Shown: positions 18,101 through 26,477 of the stretch, piece by piece
Layout of the letters: every line of letters begins with the position of its first letter
How positions within the stretch are numbered: the first letter of the stretch is position 1
Assembly: GCF_000701505.1 (NCBI RefSeq)
Contig: NZ_JNJB01000012.1
Coordinates: forward strand, 124,001-188,000
DNA length: 64,000 bases
Reading direction: 5' to 3'
Origin: Dyadobacter crusticola DSM 16708
GTDB taxonomy: Bacteria > Bacteroidota > Bacteroidia > Cytophagales > Spirosomataceae
Made by a program: the position numbers and the translations under genes
Notes under the pieces: model-generated
The model's database searches: none
Told to the model about the DNA's origin: nothing
The model's input: only the letters and a program-made list of their open reading frames with translations

Positions 18101-18108
18101 TACCTTTG
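18101..18108 (+). promoter_or_regulatory. -7 box for the btuB transcript
   Basis: TACCTTTG is an exact TAnnTTTG match. It places the transcription start a few nucleotides before the first conserved base of the riboswitch, which supports both calls. No TTG about 20 nt upstream was found. Confidence 0.5.
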
Positions 18109-18112
18109 CGGC

Positions 18113-18284
18113 CGTTTGGTGCCCGTAGCAACTTCAATACTGCTTTTCGTGGCTTAATAGGGAATTTCGTTAAAACCGGAAGCTGTCCCCGCAACTGTAA
18201 GTCTGTTCCATTGACCCGATCTTCTAAGCCACTGTTGAAAAACGGGAAGGCACCGGGCCAAAAGGCGAGCCAGGAGACCTGCCA
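18113..18284 (+). promoter_or_regulatory. Cobalamin (B12) riboswitch
   Basis: The conserved core is present in order: GGTGCCCGT at the 5' side, TAATAGGGAA (about 18157-18166), CCGGAAGCTGTCCCCGCAACTGT, GCCACTG, GGGAAGGC, and the 3' B12 box AGCCAGGAGACCTGCC at 18268-18283. This RNA binds adenosylcobalamin and lowers expression of the downstream transport genes when B12 is plentiful. Just after it, GCTTTCGGAGGAAAAGC (about 18313-18320 onward) can form a small hairpin that may belong to the expression platform. Reading frames through this region are accidental. Confidence 0.93.
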
Positions 18285-18351
18285 GATCATTCGTGCTACA
18301 ACGCTTTCGGAGGAAAAGCAGCGGGCCTGTTACTATCCAGAGAATACCCAG

Positions 18352-20292
18352 GTGACTTTTGTAAAGCGGATTTTGATTTTGGCAGGTATTGCGGCAGGGA
18401 CTTGTCTTCCGGTACTAACCCATGCACAAACGGACTCTATTGCTTTGCAGCCGGTCAATATCAAAGGTTTTGTGCCTGAAAAGTTTATGAGCGGCCTGAA
18501 AGTGCAGCAAATCGACTCAGCCAGTCTGCTTACATTTCAGTTTCAGAACATCAGTGAACTGCTGTCCATTCATACCCCGATCTCATTCAACAAATATGGC
18601 CCGGGACAGCTTACCACCGCATTCTTCCGGGGAACATCGGCTAACCACACGGCTGTACTCTGGAATGGATTGAATATCAATTCGCCCATTTTGGGACAAA
18701 CTGACTTTTCAACCATACCAGTCGCCGGGTTCGATGCATTGTCAATTCAATATGGTTCAGCTGCGAGCATTGTGGGAACTGACGCAGTTGGCGGGAGCAT
18801 TTTGCTGAATAGTGCTGCGGCGGAGAATGGGTTCAAAGTGCTATTGGGAAATCAGGTCGAAAGTTTTCACAATTATCAGAAGCAACTTGCTACCCGCTAT
18901 GGATCGACGCTACGGAACAGCTGGCGGGTTTCCGGGAAAACCAGTTTTTACGATAACCGGATGAACAACCACTTTCCCTACCGGCAGCGGCGGGAATATG
19001 CATTGCTACCTTCGGAAACATTCCAGCGCGGAGTGGTTCAGGATATTTTTCTTATTGGTAAAAACAATCAGGAAATCTCTGCGCATGCCTGGCTTACCAG
19101 CAACAAACTGACCACTTCGCCGGCTGATACTGCGGGCCGCGAGCTCACTTTAACCAAAGCCTACCGGGCGATGCTGCGATATAATTTTCACGATTTTACA
19201 GCACGTGCAGCCTGGGTGCGCGATATCATTGATTACGCAAAAGGCAATTACCGCCAGCTCGACCATGCTGTAACCGATAAATTTTCAAATCGCATTGAAA
19301 AGGATTTTGACTTCGCACTGAATCAAAGTGGCAGCAATATCTCGATAAAGGCAGGAGCGGAATGGACGCATTACCGGGCCAAAGTAGCTGGCTACGAAAC
19401 TCCTGTGATTACGGAAAACCGCGGCGACCTTTTCCTCCTTACCCGCTGGCAGGCCAATGCACCATTAGTGGTATCCCTCAATCTTCGTCAGGCGCTGACA
19501 ACAGGGTATAATCCGCCATTTACCCCATCACTGGGCGCCGAATACCAGCTGATTAATTTACCAGATTATAAGTTAAGGCTCGAAAGCTCGGTTGCGAGAA
19601 GTTACCGTGTGCCTACTCTAAATGAACGCTATTGGGCAGTACTTGGCGATCCCCATATCAAGCCTGAGAATGGCTGGAACAAGGAAGCCGGAATCGAGCA
19701 AACCCTCGTTATTTCACCTAAAAGCCTGTTAAATGTAACTATAACAGCTTATCACAACCGGATCAGGGATTGGACTTACTGGAATCCGGCCAAAAATTAT
19801 CGCATTGAAAATTTACAGCAGGTACTTGCTCGCGGACTGGAAATCCAGGCAGGGTGGCGCGGCAGCATAGATGTAACCCAACTGGGAACGAACCTGACCT
19901 ACGCATATAACAAAAGCATTCAGGAGAGAGCCTATGATGCATATTCTGCTGATGTCATCGGAAAACAGCTGCGTTTTGTGCCACTCCATACAGCCGGGCT
20001 GAATGCATTTGCGCAATATCGAAATACCAAGCTCACAGGTCAGCTGCAATTTGCGGGCAAGCGGTTTACTACTTTTGACAATACCACTTTCCTGAAAGAA
20101 TATGCACTGCTCCATTTGATTGCAGAAACCTCCTTTTCGTTTGGCAAAGTATATTTGCGGATGCAGGGACAGATCAACAATGTGACAAATACGTTTTATC
20201 TGAGCGTACAAAATAATGCACTGCCCGGCAGAAGCTTCGCGATCAACCTGATCGCAGCCTTTGACTCAAATGCAAAAACGCCGCGGAATTGA
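18352..20292 (+). CDS. btuB: TonB-dependent outer-membrane receptor, BtuB-like
   Basis: A 646-residue outer-membrane receptor, likely for cobalamin, powered by TonB-ExbBD. The GTG at 18352 is chosen because it starts a signal peptide (residues 1-26, ending LTHAQ); the open frame upstream runs back through the riboswitch and is not coding. The plug domain covers about residues 35-170 (LLSIHTPISFNKYGPGQ, FFRGTSANHTAVLWNGLN, VGTDAVGGSILL) and is followed by a 22-strand-type beta-barrel with an aromatic end (GRSFAINLIAAFD). The B12 riboswitch in its leader is the main support for B12 as substrate. The BtuG-like gene follows 44 bp downstream. Confidence 0.88.
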   Translation: MTFVKRILILAGIAAGTCLPVLTHAQTDSIALQPVNIKGFVPEKFMSGLKVQQIDSASLLTFQFQNISELLSIHTPISFNKYGPGQLTTAFFRGTSANHTAVLWNGLNINSPILGQTDFSTIPVAGFDALSIQYGSAASIVGTDAVGGSILLNSAAAENGFKVLLGNQVESFHNYQKQLATRYGSTLRNSWRVSGKTSFYDNRMNNHFPYRQRREYALLPSETFQRGVVQDIFLIGKNNQEISAHAWLTSNKLTTSPADTAGRELTLTKAYRAMLRYNFHDFTARAAWVRDIIDYAKGNYRQLDHAVTDKFSNRIEKDFDFALNQSGSNISIKAGAEWTHYRAKVAGYETPVITENRGDLFLLTRWQANAPLVVSLNLRQALTTGYNPPFTPSLGAEYQLINLPDYKLRLESSVARSYRVPTLNERYWAVLGDPHIKPENGWNKEAGIEQTLVISPKSLLNVTITAYHNRIRDWTYWNPAKNYRIENLQQVLARGLEIQAGWRGSIDVTQLGTNLTYAYNKSIQERAYDAYSADVIGKQLRFVPLHTAGLNAFAQYRNTKLTGQLQFAGKRFTTFDNTTFLKEYALLHLIAETSFSFGKVYLRMQGQINNVTNTFYLSVQNNALPGRSFAINLIAAFDSNAKTPRN

Positions 20293-20336
20293 CCTTTTAA
20301 GTTTGAATAACACTTTTTATATAAATCAAAATCAAG

Positions 20337-21416
20337 ATGAAACAACGATTATCAAGAGTACTTTACTTCATCGCATTCTCAGCAGCAGTCTCCTCATGTA
20401 ACCAAAGTGATCCCGAGCCGAAAGGGGATTTTGCAAGAGGCGTTTTCGTGGTGAATGAGGGTAATTTCGATCAGAATAATGGCGCTATCTCATTCTTAAA
20501 ACGCGAAAATACCACTGCCGAAACCGATATTTTCTCCAAAGTAAATGGTTCCGGCCTGACAGGCGGCGTACAGGGTTATGCTGCGTCGGGAGAGTACGGT
20601 ATCATCCTGGTTGATAATTCCAAAGCCGGAATGGACAAGGTTGAGTTTGTAAATGCATATACTTTTCAAAGACAAGGTACAATTGGTGCGCCGGACATCG
20701 AGAACCCAAGAGAAGTTGTAGTTGCTGGAAACCGCGCTTACGTTTCTTGCTGGGGTACCAATGCCGACTACAACTACACAACTGGCTACATTGCCGTGAT
20801 CGACCTGAACACAAGAAAGGTAACCAAGAAAATTGCGATTGCCGACGGACCGGAAAACCTGGTATTTACGACAGGTAAGTTGTTTGTAGGAACAACCTCC
20901 AACACAGGAGGCAAAACGCTGTATGTAGTAGATACAAATGCCGAAGCGGTAACAAAAACGATCAACGTGGACGGTACACCTACGCCTATCGGCATTGATG
21001 CGAATGGAAAATTGTGGGCTGGTGCTGGTATTAAGGCAGTGAGGATTGATCCGGCTTCTTATGCGATTGAAACAACTTTGCCGATTGGTACTGATGCAAA
21101 GAAATCAGCAGGTAATTTTGCATTGACCAATGACCTGAGATCCATTGTTTTCACATTGTCACATTACGACGCCAACTACGTTTCACACGGAGAAACCTAC
21201 AAATTCGGCATCAACGATGCGCAGATCAGTCTGGCTACCCCGCTTATCAAAAGGGTTTTCACGGGTTTGGCAATTGATCCGTCACAAGGTTTGATCTACG
21301 CAGGAGTAACACCTTCTTACGCGCAGGCAGGGTATGCAGTCCGCTACCGCGCCGACGGCTCGCTTGTTGATTCTGTGAGAGTAAATGTTGCGCCGACAGG
21401 ATTCTTCTTTCAATAG
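20337..21416 (+). CDS. Beta-propeller surface lipoprotein, BtuG-like candidate
   Basis: A 359-residue lipoprotein: signal MKQRLSRVLYFIAFSAAVSS with Cys21, followed by an acidic NQSDPEP stretch of the kind that directs lipoproteins to the cell surface in Bacteroidota. The body is a YncE/DUF5074-type beta-propeller with repeated blades such as NPREVVVAGNRAYVSC, GYIAVIDLNTRKVTKKI and GPENLVFTTGKLFVG. BtuG of Bacteroides is a beta-propeller lipoprotein that captures B12 and pairs with BtuB. Shared riboswitch control and this fold make the same role likely, but B12 binding is inferred. Confidence 0.72.
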   Translation: MKQRLSRVLYFIAFSAAVSSCNQSDPEPKGDFARGVFVVNEGNFDQNNGAISFLKRENTTAETDIFSKVNGSGLTGGVQGYAASGEYGIILVDNSKAGMDKVEFVNAYTFQRQGTIGAPDIENPREVVVAGNRAYVSCWGTNADYNYTTGYIAVIDLNTRKVTKKIAIADGPENLVFTTGKLFVGTTSNTGGKTLYVVDTNAEAVTKTINVDGTPTPIGIDANGKLWAGAGIKAVRIDPASYAIETTLPIGTDAKKSAGNFALTNDLRSIVFTLSHYDANYVSHGETYKFGINDAQISLATPLIKRVFTGLAIDPSQGLIYAGVTPSYAQAGYAVRYRADGSLVDSVRVNVAPTGFFFQ

Positions 21417-21426
21417 GTTTTAAATC

Positions 21427-21471
21427 AAATGCAAAAAGAGCCTCTGACATTCAGGGGCGCTTTTTGCATTT
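21427..21471. terminator. Bidirectional terminator
   Basis: Long inverted repeat AAATGCAAAAAG...CTTTTTGCATTT with an inner GC stem, placed between the convergent BtuG-like and TPR genes. A-tract and T-tract flanks on either side of the stem allow termination from both directions. Confidence 0.85.
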
Positions 21472-21489
21472 AAATACTTATGAAAAAAA

Positions 21490-22233
21490 TTACTTGAAAA
21501 AACCTTGCGGATCAGGCATTTTGGCTTTCAGCAGTTCCACAAATTCAAAATTCATTTGTGACAAATCCAGCAGCCGGCCTTTATGTAAATGCTCCCAGGA
21601 TTTATCGAGTTCATTGAGGTTATAATGTAAAAGCGACAAATTGTACTGTCCGAGTGCGTAAGTTGAATCCACCGCAGTAGCATGTTTCAGGAGCTCGGCG
21701 GCTTCATCCAGTTCTTCTTTCCGGCTGGTAATCGCATAAAGTTTCAGGTCGACAGTTGAAAGGTCCACCAATAGCGGAACATTATCTCCCTGCAGACTAA
21801 CTCCCTTACTCAGCATCCGCTTCGCATCCACCCAATTTTCACGCTGGTAAGACACTACCCCCAATCCCCAGTAAGCTTCCACATTCTTATCGTTGAGCAG
21901 CTGCGCAAGATTGAAACGATAGCAGGCAGTATCCAGCGAACCCTCTTGCAGGTACTCCCACGCACGGGCAGCAAAAAAGCTGCTGGCTTCTGTACGACTT
22001 GGAAAAGACTTGTCGCATTCACTCAGGAACTTGATTTCTTCGTCAATCTGCTCGGAGGTTTTACTTACCTCACCAAACAGCGGAAGAATGCGTCTTTCTT
22101 TTAATTCCAGGGGTTTCTTCTGCGTCGTATTCGTACCTGAGGTGGCGGCGCTGGCGCTTGCAAGATGCGTGTTTTGCGCAAGGCCAAAGACAGGTATAAG
22201 AACCGCAAGCCAAACAAAAACAGATTCTTTCAT
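21490..22233 (-). CDS. Exported TPR-repeat protein
   Basis: A 247-residue protein with signal peptide MKESVFVWLAVLIPVFGLAQ and, after a low-complexity Ala/Ser/Thr stretch, several tetratricopeptide-like helices (for example VEAYWGLGVVSYQRENWVDA and YALGQYNLSLLHYNLNELDK). TPRs form protein-binding superhelices; no partner is indicated by context. Probably periplasmic. It is on the same strand as the DEAD-box gene, 69 bp upstream, and ends at the shared terminator. Confidence 0.72.
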   Translation of the reverse strand: MKESVFVWLAVLIPVFGLAQNTHLASASAATSGTNTTQKKPLELKERRILPLFGEVSKTSEQIDEEIKFLSECDKSFPSRTEASSFFAARAWEYLQEGSLDTACYRFNLAQLLNDKNVEAYWGLGVVSYQRENWVDAKRMLSKGVSLQGDNVPLLVDLSTVDLKLYAITSRKEELDEAAELLKHATAVDSTYALGQYNLSLLHYNLNELDKSWEHLHKGRLLDLSQMNFEFVELLKAKMPDPQGFFK

Positions 22234-22302
22234 ATATTACTTAAATAGAGAAACAGGTTTTCTATTGTCCAAGTTAAACGGTTTTATCGGGAATGTATTG
22301 CA

Positions 22303-23640
22303 TTATTTCCGTTTACTTCTCCCCCCGGAACCCCTCCGCTTTTGCCCGCCTTTTGAAAGATCTTTGGGTTTGCTGTGGTAGGTTTTCTTCTTCTCGTGAA
22401 ATGCGCCTAGGAAGGTTGGATCTTCTCTGCGTTTCTGATTATCGATTTCGCGGAGCATATCCTGGCGCTCAGGAATGGGTGTCGGCGCGATATCCAGATC
22501 TTCGGGCAGCTCCTCCCGCGGAATTTCCATTCGGATAATCTGTTCGATCTTCCGGATGTGGTATTCGTCGGCCATTGTCATAAATGTGATCGCCTCTCCT
22601 ATCTTATTTGCCCGTCCGGTGCGACCGATCCGGTGCACATAATCTTCATAAATGAGCGGAACATCGAAGTTGATCACGTGGCTTACTTCGGTGATATCTA
22701 TCCCACGCGACACCACGTCTGTGGCTACCATTACGCGCACAGAGCCTGAACGGAAAGCTTCCATTGCATTGATACGTGTATTCTGGCCTTTATTGGCGTG
22801 AATTACTTTCAATTCATTTTCTCTTACTACCCGATTGAGGAGGTTATCGTGTACCAAACCTGCGACTTCCCGACTTCTGGTAAATACCAGGACGCGGTTA
22901 AAATCGTCCCTCGTTTTCAGAAAGTATGAGAGCAGGTTAATTTTTGTACGAAAGTTGGGCACCTCGTATAAAGTCTGCGATACCATTTCAGCAGTTGTGG
23001 CCTGCGGAGTAACTTCGATACGCGTTGGGAATTCAAGGAATTCGTGCGATAGCCGCTCTACTTTTTCGGAAAAAGTAGCTGAGAAAAGCATATTCTGCCT
23101 TTTTCTCGGAATAATTTCCAGTAGCTTCCTGATCTGCGGCATAAAGCCCATATCCATCATTTTATCCGCCTCATCGAGCACCATCACATTTAGGTGCTTT
23201 ACCACGATCTCTTCCTGAAAGTATAAATCCATGAAACGGCCGGGAGTCGCAACGATGATATCGACACCTTTACGCAAATTCTCGATCTGCGTTTTAGGGC
23301 CAACTCCGCCATACAACACTACCGTGCGGATATCTGTATACTTGGACAATACGTGAATGGCCTCAGAGATTTGCATTGCGAGTTCCCGCGTTGGCGCCAT
23401 GATCAATGCACGCGGATGTTCACCCTGTGCGAATTTAATGCGCATCAGAAGCGGCAAAGTATAAGCGGCTGTTTTCCCGGTACCGGTTTGCGCAATACCT
23501 AGTATGTCTTGTCCGGCCAATGCCAGCGGGATCGCCTGCTCTTGAATCGGTGTAGGTTCTGTGTAACCCGCTTCTTCAATTGCATTCAGTAATTGGCGGT
23601 TGAGCTTGAACTGCTCAAATTTGTTTTGCGTAGTCTGCAT
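22303..23640 (-). CDS. DEAD-box RNA helicase, RhlE-like
   Basis: A 445-residue cytosolic ATP-dependent RNA helicase. In order: Q motif (GYTEPTPIQEQAIPLA), Walker A AQTGTGKTAAY, PTRELAMQI, VATPGRFMD, DEAD box VLDEADKMMD, SAT (FSATFSEKV), and the second RecA domain with VFTRSREVAGLV, ATDVVSRGID and HRIGRTGRANK. The tail is lysine- and arginine-rich (SKGGQKRRGSGGRSKRK), typical of RhlE-type cold-adaptation and ribosome-assembly helicases. A TAnnTTTG box sits only 4 nt before the start codon. Confidence 0.92.
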   Translation of the reverse strand: MQTTQNKFEQFKLNRQLLNAIEEAGYTEPTPIQEQAIPLALAGQDILGIAQTGTGKTAAYTLPLLMRIKFAQGEHPRALIMAPTRELAMQISEAIHVLSKYTDIRTVVLYGGVGPKTQIENLRKGVDIIVATPGRFMDLYFQEEIVVKHLNVMVLDEADKMMDMGFMPQIRKLLEIIPRKRQNMLFSATFSEKVERLSHEFLEFPTRIEVTPQATTAEMVSQTLYEVPNFRTKINLLSYFLKTRDDFNRVLVFTRSREVAGLVHDNLLNRVVRENELKVIHANKGQNTRINAMEAFRSGSVRVMVATDVVSRGIDITEVSHVINFDVPLIYEDYVHRIGRTGRANKIGEAITFMTMADEYHIRKIEQIIRMEIPREELPEDLDIAPTPIPERQDMLREIDNQKRREDPTFLGAFHEKKKTYHSKPKDLSKGGQKRRGSGGRSKRK

Positions 23641-23644
23641 TCTG

Positions 23645-23652
23645 CAAAGTTA
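23645..23652 (-). promoter_or_regulatory. -7 box at the DEAD-box helicase start
   Basis: On the minus strand TAACTTTG, an exact consensus match, is followed by CAGA and then the ATG. If used, the mRNA would have almost no leader. No TTG at the usual distance was confirmed. Confidence 0.4.
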
Positions 23653-23706
23653 CGAAAACTAAGACAGCAGCGGGCTTTCAGGCACTTACTACTGCCTCAA
23701 AGCAAG

Positions 23707-23735
23707 AAAAGCACAGTGCGTTTACACTATGCTTT
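23707..23735. terminator. Terminator after valS
   Basis: Stem AAAAGCACAGTG (23707-23718) with CACTATGCTTTT (23724-23735), one mismatch, 5-nt loop, and a run rich in T on the minus-strand exit. It lies just past the valS stop, before the DEAD-box gene. Confidence 0.6.
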
Positions 23736-23759
23736 TTCTTATTGTATTTAGTAAGAATA

Positions 23760-26402
23760 TCAACCTAACCGGGCCAGCGCTTCTTTCAGAGTTTCAATCT
23801 TGGCTTCCGCGTCAGCCTGCTTTTGCCGCTCCTTCTCGACAATATCCCCTTTTGCATTCTGGACAAAGCGCTCATTCGAAAGCTTTTTCAAAACAGCATC
23901 GAGGAAACCCTGCGTGTATTCCAGTTCTTTCTGCAAATTTTCGCGCTCCGATTCCGCGTCCACCTCATCAGCCAGATTGACAAAAAATTCATCCGATTTC
24001 ACGCGGAATGAAGTTCCTTCGCCTTCTTCGGTCACGTATTGAACAGCTTCCACATTTGCGAGCTTCCGAATTAGACTTTCCAGTCGATTGTAGCGTTCAG
24101 CAGCATCGGTGCGGATTGCCAATGGAAGCTCAATTTTCGGACTGATCCCTTTGGTATTCCGGATATTGCGAACAGCTGAGACGAGCTCAAAAAGTATCTC
24201 AAAATCAGTCAGCAAAGCCTGATCGCTTTCTTTTGCTTGCGGGTACGGAGCAATGCAAATCGAATCATTTTGCGCCCGCTCAATGATATTCTGCCAGATC
24301 TCTTCCGAAATGAAAGGCATAAACGGATGCAGGATCCGCATTAAGCGATCAAAAAAGTCGAGCGTCGCATTGTATATCTCCGCGTCGATCGGCTGCTCGA
24401 AACCCGGCTTAATCATTTCCAGGTACTGTGCACAGAAATCGTCCCAGATCAATTTATAAACCGAATTCAGCGCGTCGGAAATACGGAATTTGGAAAAATG
24501 ATCGTGTACCTCTGCCAAAGCCTGGTTCAGCTTGCTTTCAAACCAGCGAACCGCCAGCAACGAACCTTCGGGACTTGCAATCTGAGCATCAACAGTCCAG
24601 CCTTTTACAAGCCTGAATGCATTCCAGATCTTATTTCCAAAGTTCCTGCCTTGCTCCACCAGCTTTTCGTCATAAGGCAAATCATTTCCCGCCTGCGAGC
24701 TGAAAAGCATTCCGGTACGGATACTATCGGCACCATATTGTTCGATTAAATCGATCGGATCAGGCGAGTTACCAAGTGACTTGGACATTTTCCGACCAAG
24801 CTTGTCACGTACAATGCCAGTCAGATACACATTTTTAAAAGGATACTGACCGCGGTACTCGTAACCTGCAATGATCATGCGCGCAACCCAGAAGAACAGG
24901 ATCTCAGGCGCCGTAACCAGATCATTTGTAGGATAGTAGTAGTTAACCTCTTCATTATCGGGCTCTTTGATCCCATTGAAAACAGAAATTGGCCACAGCC
25001 ATGATGAAAACCAAGTATCGAGTACGTCGGGATCCTGGGTGATATCTTCTTCTGTCAATGCAAAAAGCTGGTATTCATGCTGCGCCTTTCGCAAAGCTTC
25101 GCGTTTGGATTTGGCAATAATGATCGTACCGTCTTTCAGGTAGTAAGCCGGAATGCGGTGGCCCCACCAAAGCTGGCGGCTGATATTCCAGTCACGCACA
25201 TTCTCCATCCAGTGGCGGTAGGTATTTTTGAATTTGGGAGGAAGCAGCTGAACAGTATCGTTCATTACATTCTCGAATGCAGGCTTGCTGATCTTCTCCA
25301 TCTTCAAAAACCACTGCTCCGAAAGACGCGGCTCGATAACTGAATTCGTACGCTCAGAGTGACCTACATTGGATTTATACTCCTCCGTTTTGACGAGGTT
25401 GCCTGATTCTTCGAGCATTTTAATGATCTTTTTACGCGCTGTAAAACGATCTTCGCCTATCAATATCTGCGCTTTTCCATTCAACGTCCCATCTTCATTG
25501 AGCAGGTCAATGATTTGCAGGTTATGCTTTTTTCCCAGCTCATAATCATTGGTATCGTGCGCCGGCGTTACTTTCAGCGCGCCTGTACCAAATTCCATTT
25601 CTACATATTCATCTGCGATAATTGGAATAGCACGGTCAATGAGCGGGATCAGTACTTGTTTACCAATTAAGTGCTGGTAACGCTCGTCAGCAGGATTCAC
25701 ACAAATCGCCACATCCGCCATAATGGTCTCCGGCCGGGTAGTAGCGATCACAACGCCTTCTTTCGTGCTTCCCTTTCCATTGTCCTCCAAAAGCGGGTAT
25801 TTGAGATAAACCAGTTTCTGATTCACCTCTTTCATGATCACTTCCTCGTCAGAAACGGTAGTCCGCGCCTGCGGGTCCCAGTTGACCATTCTGTGGCCGC
25901 GGTAAATATCACCTTTATTATATAGGTCAATAAAAACGTCGATCACCGAATCGTACAAGTCCGGCTCCATCGTGAAGCGCGTACGGTCCCAATCGCAGGA
26001 AGCGCCAATCTTGCGGAGCTGCTTGAGGATGATACCGCCGTATTTGTGCGTCCATTCCCAGCAATAATCAAGGAATTCCTCGCGCGTAAGATCCTGCTTG
26101 TTAATCCCCTTTTCCCTGAGCATTGCCACTACTTTAGCTTCGGTAGCAATGGAAGCATGGTCGGTACCAGGCACCCAGCAAGCCTCTTTGCCTTCCATTC
26201 TGGCTTTCCGGATGAGGATATCCTGAATTGTATTATTAAGCATGTGGCCCATGTGCAGTACACCTGTCACATTGGGAGGTGGGATTACGATCGTGTAAGG
26301 CTCTTTATCAGGATTGGGTTTTGAGTTAAAAAAACGGTTATCTATCCAATAAGAATACCATTTGTCCTCAATTTCCTGGGGAGCGTATGTTTTGGAAATC
26401 AT
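23760..26402 (-). CDS. valS: Valyl-tRNA synthetase
   Basis: An 880-residue class I aminoacyl-tRNA synthetase charging tRNA-Val. It shows the HIGH signature as HMGHMLNNTIQDILIR (about residue 50), a long editing domain (CP1, with TTRPETIMADVAICVNP and GTGALKVTPAHDTNDYELG), the KMSKS loop as GRKMSKSLGNSPDP (about 550), an anticodon-binding domain and a C-terminal coiled-coil arm (about 805-880). The length is normal. A run TAAATTTC 11 nt upstream of the start may be its -7 box. Confidence 0.96.
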   Translation of the reverse strand: MISKTYAPQEIEDKWYSYWIDNRFFNSKPNPDKEPYTIVIPPPNVTGVLHMGHMLNNTIQDILIRKARMEGKEACWVPGTDHASIATEAKVVAMLREKGINKQDLTREEFLDYCWEWTHKYGGIILKQLRKIGASCDWDRTRFTMEPDLYDSVIDVFIDLYNKGDIYRGHRMVNWDPQARTTVSDEEVIMKEVNQKLVYLKYPLLEDNGKGSTKEGVVIATTRPETIMADVAICVNPADERYQHLIGKQVLIPLIDRAIPIIADEYVEMEFGTGALKVTPAHDTNDYELGKKHNLQIIDLLNEDGTLNGKAQILIGEDRFTARKKIIKMLEESGNLVKTEEYKSNVGHSERTNSVIEPRLSEQWFLKMEKISKPAFENVMNDTVQLLPPKFKNTYRHWMENVRDWNISRQLWWGHRIPAYYLKDGTIIIAKSKREALRKAQHEYQLFALTEEDITQDPDVLDTWFSSWLWPISVFNGIKEPDNEEVNYYYPTNDLVTAPEILFFWVARMIIAGYEYRGQYPFKNVYLTGIVRDKLGRKMSKSLGNSPDPIDLIEQYGADSIRTGMLFSSQAGNDLPYDEKLVEQGRNFGNKIWNAFRLVKGWTVDAQIASPEGSLLAVRWFESKLNQALAEVHDHFSKFRISDALNSVYKLIWDDFCAQYLEMIKPGFEQPIDAEIYNATLDFFDRLMRILHPFMPFISEEIWQNIIERAQNDSICIAPYPQAKESDQALLTDFEILFELVSAVRNIRNTKGISPKIELPLAIRTDAAERYNRLESLIRKLANVEAVQYVTEEGEGTSFRVKSDEFFVNLADEVDAESERENLQKELEYTQGFLDAVLKKLSNERFVQNAKGDIVEKERQKQADAEAKIETLKEALARLG

Positions 26403-26477
26403 TGTGTAGTCAGAAATTTACCTAAACTGGCGATTGCGCATTAAAAGCAGGCAAGTTAGGATTTGCGGCCGATATTT

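Noticed and set aside
18106..18351. N-terminal extension of the btuB reading frame
   Set aside because: It runs through the cobalamin riboswitch; a proper signal peptide begins at the GTG at 18352.
22293..22538. Small plus-strand frames opposite the DEAD-box gene
   Set aside because: They are shadows of a well-conserved minus-strand gene and have no motif.
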